Positions 1 to 5,426 of a stretch of 5,426 nucleotides of DNA are shown here, piece after piece. Numbering within the stretch: the first letter of the stretch is position 1; every line of letters starts with the position of its first letter. Where the stretch lies: contig HF998346.1 of assembly GCA_000433735.1 (NCBI GenBank), positions 52,591 through 58,016 of the forward strand, written 5' to 3'. A program made the translations under genes and the position numbers. This DNA is from Clostridium sp. CAG:167 (GTDB lineage Bacteria; Bacillota; Clostridia; Lachnospirales; Lachnospiraceae). The notes beneath the pieces were generated by a model. It was given only the letters and a program-made list of their open reading frames with translations. It did no database searches and was not told the DNA's origin.

Positions 1-24
1 TGGAAAAAGAAGCTTAAAAAATGA
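1..24 (+). CDS. C-terminal end of an upstream gene (partial, tentative)
   Basis: Reading from base 1 gives seven codons (WKKKLKK) and a TGA stop at 22-24. A short lysine-rich tail like this is common at the cytoplasmic end of membrane proteins or glycosyltransferases, but seven residues cannot identify a family. The stop lies 27 bases before the GTG start of the next gene, and the next gene's ribosome site falls in the gap, which fits a same-strand operon arrangement. The frame is open only because the window starts here, so this could be chance. Confidence 0.35.
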   Translation, partial: WKKKLKK

Positions 25-38
25 ACTGTTTTGTGAAA

Positions 39-42
39 GAGG
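39..42 (+). promoter_or_regulatory. Ribosome binding site for the GT-C membrane protein gene
   Basis: GAGG within AAAGAGGAAAAGG lies 9 bases before GTG at 52. It supports this non-ATG start over the in-frame GTG at 82, which lacks comparable spacing. A second purine run (AAGGA, 45-49) is too close to the start to be the main site. Confidence 0.6.
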
Positions 43-51
43 AAAAGGATA

Positions 52-1608
52 GTGGAAAGAATACAGGATTTTTTTTGTATAGTGTCGAAAAAGATATTTA
101 TTGTGTTGCAATTCTTTATTGTGGGGGGGATTTTACTAGAATTTGGCCGGGGGACTTTTGATGTATTTCCCTTGTATTATCAATTACCAAATTTTATACT
201 TGCACTAATTGGATTGTCGACGATTTCAATTTTGCTTGTCATGTTCTATGGCGGGCGGAATTTCGGAAGGTTATTTGCAGGAAAAAGCAGATGTGCTATT
301 GGAGGAGTGTTGTATACACTGATTCTATTTACTGCGCAGATGTATTTGTGTAAGTGTATTTATTTTTGCACCACATGGGATGTTGGCATGATGCAGTCGG
401 CATCCGATGTTATGGCACAAGGTGGCGTGATTCAAGATTGGGTTTTACAAAATGCAGGAGATGCATTTGCACAGAATTATTTTAATGCATATCCGAATAA
501 TATTTTTTTGACAGTTATTTTTGCGGGAATAAAAGATATAGCAGTTCATTTTGGCTTTGCAGATGGTTATTTCGCAACGATTGTTGTTGGAGTGATTAGT
601 GTAGATATAAGCATTGTTTTTACAGTGTTGACCGTTTGGAAATTGACTGATAGCCGGAAATTAACTGTCTTGTCTTTGATTATTTCCACTGTGTTTCTAG
701 GGTTTAACCCATGGATTGTGATTCCTTACTCAGATGCTTATTCAATATCATTTTTGAGTATTATGATGTATCTATATTGTTCGTTGAAAAAGGATAAGAA
801 AGGTTATGGAACTTGGACCGGTATTGTTATAGTGGCGATGATTGGCATGAAAATTAAGCCAACTGTGATAATTGCCTTATTTGCAATCGTCTTGGTAGAA
901 ATTTTTAATTGTAACAAAAGCAGGATAAAAGAATTATTGCTAAAAGGCGTAATATTGGCCGCAGGGTCGGCAGCTATATTGATCATGGTCAATTGTCTTA
1001 GTAAGGCTGTTTATGCGGAAAGAAGTTTGGATGCGCAAATGACGGAATGCCATTATTTGATGATGGGGGCCAATGAAGAAACATATGGTTCTTATTTTGG
1101 AGAAGATCGGGCATTGTCCTGGGGAATATCAGATCCCCAAAAAAGAAAAGAAACCCAATTAGAAGTGTGGCGAGAGCGCATTCGACAAAAAGGATTCTTT
1201 GGCACGATAAAGTTTTATGCTCAGAAACTTGTGATTGCCAATGAGGACGGATCTTTTTCCTGGAAATGGGAAGGGAATTTTTTTGGAGAATACAGGGGGC
1301 TGCATAATGAACTTGCTGAAAAACTACAGTCGTTCTACTATGCAGAGGATAATAAAATGATTTATAATGTTTTGCAGAGTATGTGGATTACATTGCAGAT
1401 TTTAGTTTGTTTCTTTGCAATTATGCTCGAGCGAAAAAAGAAAAAGGAGCTTTTTATTGCACTTGCGTTGATAGGCATTAATTTGTTTTTAATGATATTT
1501 GAAGTTCGTGCTAGATATTTGTTTTTGTATGTTCCGTATTATATTGTGGCAGCAATGCTTGGAGTTTCCTATATTATAGGAAAACTCAAAAAGAGAACCT
1601 CGCGCTAA
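52..1608 (+). CDS. Polytopic membrane protein, probable GT-C fold glycosyltransferase
   Basis: A 518-residue membrane protein starting at GTG. Hydrophobic segments lie near residues 14-31, 45-67, 81-105, 150-165, 172-195, 204-224, 232-245, 253-285 and 296-316. A soluble, probably extracytoplasmic stretch follows (about 320-438), then three more helices (440-460, 466-483, 488-510) and a basic tail, KLKKRTSR. GT-C features visible are an acidic residue in the first large loop (W109-D110), YPNN at 147-150, PYSD at 225-228, MKIKPT at 266-271, and RARYLF-YVP near 486-495. Enzymes of this class usually take a sugar from a polyprenyl-phosphate donor on the outer membrane face; donor and acceptor here are unknown. 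It resembles the family 39-like 'conserved membrane protein' genes in Firmicute surface-glycan loci. The gene is much richer in AT than those downstream and is separated from them by a terminator, so it may have a separate origin. A polysaccharide polymerase is an alternative, less likely reading. Confidence 0.72.
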   Translation: MERIQDFFCIVSKKIFIVLQFFIVGGILLEFGRGTFDVFPLYYQLPNFILALIGLSTISILLVMFYGGRNFGRLFAGKSRCAIGGVLYTLILFTAQMYLCKCIYFCTTWDVGMMQSASDVMAQGGVIQDWVLQNAGDAFAQNYFNAYPNNIFLTVIFAGIKDIAVHFGFADGYFATIVVGVISVDISIVFTVLTVWKLTDSRKLTVLSLIISTVFLGFNPWIVIPYSDAYSISFLSIMMYLYCSLKKDKKGYGTWTGIVIVAMIGMKIKPTVIIALFAIVLVEIFNCNKSRIKELLLKGVILAAGSAAILIMVNCLSKAVYAERSLDAQMTECHYLMMGANEETYGSYFGEDRALSWGISDPQKRKETQLEVWRERIRQKGFFGTIKFYAQKLVIANEDGSFSWKWEGNFFGEYRGLHNELAEKLQSFYYAEDNKMIYNVLQSMWITLQILVCFFAIMLERKKKKELFIALALIGINLFLMIFEVRARYLFLYVPYYIVAAMLGVSYIIGKLKKRTSR

Positions 1609-1626
1609 CTGCGAGGCTCTTTTTTT
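1592..1626 (+). terminator. Rho-independent terminator after the GT-C gene
   Basis: A 6-bp GC-rich stem, CCTCGC (1598-1603) with GCGAGG (1611-1616), has a 7-base loop. It can be extended by AGAG (1592-1595) with CTCT (1617-1620) across an AA bulge, and is followed by seven T (1620-1626). The left arm and loop contain the last codons and the TAA stop (1606-1608). The A-rich sequence on the left (1588-1594) would give a weaker T tract on the opposite strand, so it may act in both directions. It separates the first gene from the downstream operon. Confidence 0.88.
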
Positions 1627-1653
1627 AGAAACACGGAATCCGAAAAAAAGAGC
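1616..1653. repeat. 11-bp perfect inverted repeat overlapping the terminator tail
   Basis: GCTCTTTTTTT (1616-1626) is exactly reverse-complementary to AAAAAAAGAGC (1643-1653), with a 16-base spacer. In RNA it would form a mostly A-U hairpin that sequesters the terminator's U tract once the downstream arm is transcribed. A weaker pair, GGAATC (1635-1640) and GATTCC (1658-1663), lies across it. Function is unknown; it could protect the 3' end of read-through RNA, or be chance in an A/T-rich stretch. Confidence 0.55.
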
Positions 1654-1690
1654 TAACGATTCCATGACATAAACAACTGACAATGATTAC

Positions 1691-1720
1691 TTGCAACATC
1701 CCCCCTACCTGTGATAAAAT
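1691..1720 (+). promoter_or_regulatory. Probable sigma-A promoter for the downstream operon
   Basis: TTGCAA (1691-1696, four of six matches to TTGACA) is followed after 18 bases by TAAAAT (1715-1720, five of six matches to TATAAT). A TG pair one base upstream (1712-1713) makes it an extended -10. Transcription would start near 1727, leaving about 30 untranslated bases. Its position between the terminator and the first operon gene supports it. No operator-like repeat is evident within it. Confidence 0.6.
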
Positions 1721-1745
1721 CAAAAATTATATGTGTATTTCTTGT

Positions 1746-1752
1746 AAGGAGG
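1746..1752 (+). promoter_or_regulatory. Ribosome binding site deciding the start of the family 2 glycosyltransferase
   Basis: AAGGAGG, a near-perfect match to the anti-Shine-Dalgarno sequence, lies five bases before ATG at 1758. It favours this start over the in-frame ATG at 1683. The 25 extra residues of the longer reading are not glycosyltransferase-like, and their coding region contains both the promoter and this site. Confidence 0.9.
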
Positions 1753-1757
1753 ATGGC

Positions 1758-2816
1758 ATGAAGATTACAGTGGGAATCATTGCTTTGAATGAGATCAAGT
1801 ATCTTCCGGCGTTGATGGAGGATGTGAGAAGGCAGACTTATCCCCATGATAAGATAGAAGTGGTATTGGCGGACAGTGGCTCTCAGGATGGAACAAAAGA
1901 GTGCATGAGAGAATTCAAAAAACTGTATGAGGGGGAGTTTGCCGGTGTACAGGTATTGGAAAATACAGGTGGTTTCCAGAGTACCGGATGGAATGAGATT
2001 ATCTGTCGTTTTACGACGGATGCTTTGATCCGGGTGGATGCCCACAGTCATATACCACCGGAGTTTGTAGAAAAAAATGTGGAGAATTTTGAAAGCGGTG
2101 AAATGGTTTCCGGAGGCAGACGCCCTACTTTAACAGAAGAAGAGGGAGGATTTGGTGATACGCTGCTGTTAGCCGAAGAATCTTTATTTGGAAGCAGTAT
2201 TGCCTCGTCCCGCCGGAAGGAAGAAAAAGCCTATGTGAAGTCCTTTTTCCACGGGGCATACCGGAGAGAAGTGCTGGAAAAGACAGGGGGATTCAGAGAG
2301 GACCTTGGCCGTACAGAGGATAATGAGTTCCACTACCGGGTTCGTGAAAATGGATACCGGTTTGCTATGTCACCGGACATTGTTTCCTATCAGTACATAC
2401 GGCCTACTCTTTCAAAAATGTGCCGGCAGAAGTTTGGAAACGGCTATTGGGTGGGCCTGACCCTGGGAGTATGTCCGGGCTGTCTGTCTTTGTATCATCT
2501 TGTGCCGGCGGCGTTTGTTGCCGGGATCGCGGTGACTACCCTGTTATGGGTGCTTCATTTTCCATGGCTTGCCTGGATCATGTGGGGCCTGTATGGCATC
2601 CTGGCTGTGACCATGACTGTACTTTCTATCAGGAGTAAAGGATGGAAGGCAACCCACTTACTGCTGCCGTTTTTGTTTTTGCTGCTGCATGTAAGTTATG
2701 GACTGGGAACCTGGAAGGGACTGATCTGTATGCCGTTTTTTAGGCGGCATCACAAAGAATGTCCCTCTGTAGAGCGAGTAAAGGAGTGTTTGGCAAATGA
2801 AAGAACAAATGCATAA
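1758..2816 (+). CDS. Family 2 glycosyltransferase, ExoA-like, membrane anchored
   Basis: A 352-residue protein predicted to transfer a sugar from a nucleotide-sugar to a lipid-linked glycan on the cytoplasmic membrane face. The N terminus is the usual GT-A strand (KITVGIIALNE). It is followed by ADSGSQDGT (38-46, nucleotide binding), DAH (94-96) in the place of the metal-binding DXD, FFHGAYRR (163-170), and TEDNEF (186-191), whose acidic pair is the likely catalytic base region. FGNGYW (226-231) follows, as in the succinoglycan ExoA-type subgroup. Three hydrophobic helices (about 245-268, 270-292 and 299-318) and a basic, cysteine-containing tail close the protein. The start is set by the AAGGAGG site and by homology beginning at the first residue. 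It is the first gene of the operon, and its last 20 bases overlap the following licD-type gene. The sugar cannot be predicted. Family assignment is strong; the ExoA-like subgroup is from memory of its motifs. Confidence 0.88.
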   Translation: MKITVGIIALNEIKYLPALMEDVRRQTYPHDKIEVVLADSGSQDGTKECMREFKKLYEGEFAGVQVLENTGGFQSTGWNEIICRFTTDALIRVDAHSHIPPEFVEKNVENFESGEMVSGGRRPTLTEEEGGFGDTLLLAEESLFGSSIASSRRKEEKAYVKSFFHGAYRREVLEKTGGFREDLGRTEDNEFHYRVRENGYRFAMSPDIVSYQYIRPTLSKMCRQKFGNGYWVGLTLGVCPGCLSLYHLVPAAFVAGIAVTTLLWVLHFPWLAWIMWGLYGILAVTMTVLSIRSKGWKATHLLLPFLFLLLHVSYGLGTWKGLICMPFFRRHHKECPSVERVKECLANERTNA

Positions 2817-2952
2817 ATATACCCCGGAGCAGTTAAAGGAAATGCAGGAAGTAAATCTGACGATGGCCAGAGATTTTTTTGAGTTCTGTAAGGCCAATAA
2901 ACTGACTGCCTATTTTTGCGGAGGCGGCTGCATCGGAGCAATCCGGCACGGA

Positions 2953-2982
2953 GGATTTATTCCCTGGGATGATGATCTGGAT
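2953..2982 (+). repeat. 30-bp exact direct repeat shared by the two licD-type genes, copy 1
   Basis: The 30 bases encoding the GFIPWDDDLD segment are identical to 3822-3851 in the next gene, 869 bases away. The identity reflects common descent of the paralogues and conserved catalytic codons. It is long enough to allow recombination between the two genes. Confidence 0.9.
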
Positions 2983-3287
2983 TTCTTTATGCCAAGGGAT
3001 GACTATGAGTATTTTGTGAAACACTGGCATGAATGGAAAAGTGCAGATGATTATGTGCTTTCGGTCCAGAGTGAAGAATATATTGATTATAATCTTTTTG
3101 CTACTCTGCGGAACCGGCATACAACCTATATTAAGCCGTACCAGAAAGATCTGGACATTGTTCATGGAGTGCAGTTAGACATTCTGCCCCTGGATGGTTA
3201 TCCGGATTCACCTAAAGAACGAAAAAAGCAGGTGTTTCACGCCCTGATCTATTCTTTGTTCTGTGCCCAGACCATACCGGAAAACCA

Positions 3288-3319
3288 TGGGAAATTCATG
3301 GCTTGGGAAATGCATGGCT
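3288..3319 (+). repeat. 16-bp tandem duplication inside the first licD-type gene
   Basis: The unit TGGGAAATTCATGGCT (3288-3303) is followed directly by TGGGAAATGCATGGCT (3304-3319), with one mismatch (T3296 against G3312). Sixteen bases is not a multiple of three, so the second copy moves the reading frame by +1. Deleting either unit joins the N-terminal and C-terminal halves of the gene in frame. Confidence 0.95.
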
Positions 3320-3695
3320 GCCGGCTGCCGCTTTCTGCTGTGGCTCTTTCATGGTAAAAAGATCCGCTACAAGATCTGGTCAAAGGCCAAGGAAAAAATG
3401 ACTCGTTATAAAATAGAAGACTGCAAGGGCGTGACAGAACTTTGTTCCGGCCCCGGTTATATGAAAAACTGGTATGATAAAGGGTGGTTTACCACCTATA
3501 TGGAGAAAGCTTTTGAAGACTGTATGATGCCTCTTCCCGTAGGGTATGATGCGTATCTGAGGACGGTTTTTGGCGATTACATGGAACTGCCGCCGGAAAA
3601 AGACCGGGTGGCTCACCACGACTGCGTATTTCTGGATCTTCATGAACCTTACACGAAATACCGCGGAATCTATTATTTGACAAAGGAAGCAGAAG

Positions 3696-4553
3696 ATGGA
3701 AATAAAAGAGTTACAAAATAAATGTCTGGAGATTACTCTGGTATTTAAAGAATTTTGCGAAAAACACGGACTTCTTTTTTATCTGTGCGGAGGCGGGTGC
3801 ATCGGAGCTATCCGTCATCATGGATTTATTCCCTGGGATGATGATCTGGATGTATTTATGCCTCGGGCGGATTATGAGAAAATGTGCAAATTGTGGGTGG
3901 AAGAGATGGATCAGTCCAAGTACCGTTTAAGCCGGGCTGATGAGGACCATTTTGAGAGATCCCAGTTGACAGCTATTACTGATGAAGATACTACTTTTAT
4001 AAAGGAGAGACAGATGGATCTTTCGGTGGCGCACGGCATTCGGCTGGAGATCCTGCCTCTGGATGGATGTCCCTCTTCCAGGTGGAAACGGAAAATGCAG
4101 CTTTTCTGGGGACTGGTGTATCAGATTTACATTAACCAGGAAGCCCCTACCAGCAAGGGTAAAGCTTTGGAATGGATCGGCCGAATAATGCTTTTTGTCA
4201 GGCCGGGATGGAAAAGGCGTTATCGTATGGCAAGAGTGGCGGAACGGCACATGACAAAGTATCCTATTGAGGAATGTGATTATATCACAGAATTATGTGT
4301 GCGTTACAATTACATGGTAAATGAGTATCCCAAAGAGATTTTTGCCTCGGCTGTTTACAAACCCTTTGAAGACACCAGCCTGCCGGTGCCGGTGGGATAT
4401 GACACATATCTGCACATGGCCTTTGGCGATTATATGCAGATGCCCCCAGAAGAAGATCAGGTGCCATCTCATGATGGGATTTATGTAGATACAAAAAGAA
4501 GCTACAAAGAATTTGAGGGAATCTATTATCCGAAGGAGAGGACAAAAGAGTGA
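3696..4553 (+). CDS. LicD-family phosphotransferase (intact paralogue)
   Basis: A 285-residue soluble protein of the LicD/fukutin-related nucleotidyltransferase-fold family. It has GGG (32-34), AIRHHGFIPWDDDLDVF with D48, D49, D50 and D52 (metal and nucleotide site), and E118 in RLEILPLDG as the expected third acidic residue. The C-terminal family segment has ITELC, PVPVGYDTYL, FGDYMQMPPEED and GIYYP. Known members attach phosphocholine or similar phospho-substituents to teichoic acid, LPS or capsule; the donor and acceptor here cannot be read. The start ATG 3696 follows AAGGA (3683-3687) by 8 bases and overlaps the previous gene by 26 bases, suggesting coupled translation. It is closely related to the preceding, broken gene: 29 of 33 residues are identical around the catalytic loop (residues 29-61 here). 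No hydrophobic helix or signal peptide is evident, so it should act in the cytoplasm or at the inner membrane face. No choline kinase, transporter or cytidylyltransferase gene lies in view. Confidence 0.9.
   Translation: MEIKELQNKCLEITLVFKEFCEKHGLLFYLCGGGCIGAIRHHGFIPWDDDLDVFMPRADYEKMCKLWVEEMDQSKYRLSRADEDHFERSQLTAITDEDTTFIKERQMDLSVAHGIRLEILPLDGCPSSRWKRKMQLFWGLVYQIYINQEAPTSKGKALEWIGRIMLFVRPGWKRRYRMARVAERHMTKYPIEECDYITELCVRYNYMVNEYPKEIFASAVYKPFEDTSLPVPVGYDTYLHMAFGDYMQMPPEEDQVPSHDGIYVDTKRSYKEFEGIYYPKERTKE
3822..3851 (+). repeat. 30-bp exact direct repeat shared by the two licD-type genes, copy 2
   Basis: Second copy of the 30-base match at 2953-2982, coding for the same GFIPWDDDLD catalytic segment in the intact gene. 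Flanking bases differ on both sides. Confidence 0.9.
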
Positions 4554-5426
4554 TGAATCAGAGAAAAGCAGGAGCTATGCTTTCTTATGTATATCTGGCA
4601 ATTACATTTGCCATTGGGATCATATATACCCCCCTTTTGCTGAAGTTTTTAGGGGACAGTGAGTATGGTGTGTATTCGGTTGCCAGTTCTGCCATTGCCT
4701 TTTTGGCTATTTTAGATCTGGGATTCAGTCAGACTATGGTGAGGTATGTAGCCAGGTATAAAGCGCTGGGGGATAAAGACGGTGAAAAAAAATTAAATGG
4801 TATGTTTTTGATCCTTTATTCCATTATCGCAGCAGTGGCTCTTGTGGCAGGAATTGTACTGTTCTTTAATATTGACCTGATTTTTCAGAGAGGTTTTACG
4901 CCGGTGGAAACAGAGCATCTCAGATGGGTGTTTATTATTCTTTTAATGAATCTGGTGATCTCATTTCCTCTGGGAATCTATAATTCCATTATCAGTGCCA
5001 ATGAAGGATTTGTATTTTTAAAGACGATGAATATTGTCTCTACCCTGGCTACCCACGGAGGAATCCTTCTGGCCTTGTTTATGGGATATAAGACCATTTC
5101 AATGGCGTTGATCACAACTGTAGTATCTCTGGGGATCAAAGGTTTTCAGGGAATCTACGGGACGAAAAAGTACAAAATACAGTTTTGGTTCCATGGATTT
5201 GATAAAGAACTTTTGAAGGAGATACAGGCGTTTTCCTTTTTTATTTTTCTGAATATTGTGATCGACCAGCTGTATGCCAACACGGATAAGTTTATCCTGG
5301 CGGCCTTTTGCAGCAGTGCGGCGGTTACTACCTACACGGTGGGAATCCAGTTTCAATCCTACTTTGAGCAGTTTTCCACTTCCATCAGCGGTGTATTTAT
5401 GCCAAAGATTACCAGGATGGTAACTT
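4553..5426 (+). CDS. Wzx-type polysaccharide flippase (partial, runs off the right edge)
   Basis: An open frame runs from ATG 4553 to the window end without a stop, about 291 residues. The start overlaps the TGA of the licD-type gene as TGATG; a GTG directly before it (4550) is also in frame. Purine-rich AAGGAGAGGA (4533-4542) supplies the ribosome site. The protein opens with MNQRKAGAMLSYVY and IIYTPLLLKFLG-SEYGVYSV, the typical first helices and loop of the polysaccharide-synthesis/MOP exporter family. ILDLGFSQTMVRYVARY follows, then about six more hydrophobic segments, with DQLYANTDKFILAAF near residues 240-254 and the end within FMPKITRMV. Family members are usually 400-500 residues, so roughly the last third or more is missing. 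It would flip a lipid-linked oligosaccharide across the membrane, which fits the upstream glycosyltransferase and licD-type genes. Flippase versus another MOP-family exporter cannot be told from sequence alone. Confidence 0.88.
   Translation, partial: MNQRKAGAMLSYVYLAITFAIGIIYTPLLLKFLGDSEYGVYSVASSAIAFLAILDLGFSQTMVRYVARYKALGDKDGEKKLNGMFLILYSIIAAVALVAGIVLFFNIDLIFQRGFTPVETEHLRWVFIILLMNLVISFPLGIYNSIISANEGFVFLKTMNIVSTLATHGGILLALFMGYKTISMALITTVVSLGIKGFQGIYGTKKYKIQFWFHGFDKELLKEIQAFSFFIFLNIVIDQLYANTDKFILAAFCSSAAVTTYTVGIQFQSYFEQFSTSISGVFMPKITRMVT

Larger units (their letters stand above)
2797..3721 (+). pseudogene. LicD-family protein, frameshifted by a 16-bp tandem duplication
   Basis: The start is ATG 2797, 10 bases after AAGGAG (2781-2786), inside the end of the previous gene. 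The first frame gives 186 residues and stops at 3357. It keeps the whole nucleotidyltransferase-type core: GGG (42-44), IPWDDDLD (55-62) and the third acidic residue in LDILPLDG (127-134). The family's C-terminal half continues in the next frame (from about 3308 to the TAA at 3719-3721), with ITELC-like VTELC, LPVGYDAYL and FGDYMELPPE motifs. A 16-bp tandem duplication at 3288-3319 explains the shift; without one copy the gene encodes 302 residues that align with the neighbouring paralogue. LicD proteins transfer phosphocholine or related phospho-groups onto surface glycans; the substrate here is unknown. As written, the product is probably inactive or altered, because about 40% of it is lost and 17 unrelated residues are added after the break. 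A sequencing artefact is possible, though a 16-base duplication is an unusual one. Confidence 0.85.

Noticed and set aside
1677..1682. CTGACA as a -35 element
   Set aside because: No -10-like sequence lies 16-18 bases downstream; that region is a run of C. TTGCAA at 1691 with TAAAAT at 1715 is a better pair.
1683..1757. N-terminal extension of the family 2 glycosyltransferase from ATG 1683
   Set aside because: The 25 extra residues do not resemble the GT-A N terminus, the stretch contains a promoter-like sequence, and a near-perfect AAGGAGG sits just before ATG 1758.
2420..2638. Small + strand open frame inside the family 2 glycosyltransferase
   Set aside because: It lies wholly within a well-supported gene in another frame, lacks a ribosome site, and has no recognisable motif.
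3304..3310. Programmed +1 ribosomal frameshift at TGGGAAA
   Set aside because: The frame change is fully explained by the 16-bp duplication; there is no stop or rare codon at the shift point and no supporting downstream structure that I can see.
3263..3721. Independent gene starting at GTG 3263
   Set aside because: Its first about 15 codons have no LicD similarity and no convincing ribosome site precedes it; the rest is the displaced C-terminal half of the frameshifted licD-type gene.
5099..5356. Minus-strand open frame opposite the flippase gene
   Set aside because: It is a shadow of the flippase coding frame, with no promoter, ribosome site or family resemblance.

Overview
The window looks like part of a cell-surface polysaccharide locus (capsule, exopolysaccharide or wall-linked glycan) from a low-to-mid GC Gram-positive bacterium. 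Strong AAGGAG-type ribosome sites, tightly packed overlapping genes, a uracil-tailed terminator and LicD-family genes in tandem point to Firmicutes. Clostridia, perhaps a Lachnospiraceae-like gut anaerobe, is my inference and not proven by the window. All genes lie on the + strand.

Region 1 (1-1627): the last few codons of an upstream gene may end at 24. They are followed by a GTG-started, AT-rich gene for a 518-residue polytopic membrane protein of GT-C glycosyltransferase type, closed by a rho-independent terminator that begins inside its last codons. Region 2 (1628-1757): a short gap with an 11-bp inverted repeat that reuses the terminator's T tract, and a good extended -10 promoter. Region 3 (1758-5426): a compact operon with clearly higher GC. 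It encodes an ExoA-like family 2 glycosyltransferase with C-terminal membrane helices, two adjacent LicD-family nucleotidyltransferase-fold genes, and the first about 291 codons of a Wzx-type flippase that runs off the right edge. Each of these genes overlaps the next (20, 26 and 1 bases), so they are probably translationally coupled.

Inferred pathway: the family 2 glycosyltransferase adds a sugar to a lipid-linked repeat unit at the inner membrane face, the LicD proteins attach a phospho-substituent such as phosphocholine or a similar group, and the flippase exports the unit. The GT-C protein would act on the outer face with a polyprenyl-phosphate sugar. The substrates cannot be read from the sequence, and no polymerase, priming transferase or choline uptake/activation gene is in view.

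The most notable observation is in the first licD gene. It is broken by a +1 frameshift that coincides exactly with a 16-bp tandem duplication (3288-3303 and 3304-3319, one mismatch). Removing one copy restores a 302-residue protein whose spacing matches the intact neighbouring paralogue residue for residue in that segment. The gene is therefore either a recent pseudogene or a reversible on/off switch. I see no unmistakably new system here; the broken/intact licD pair is the best lead.
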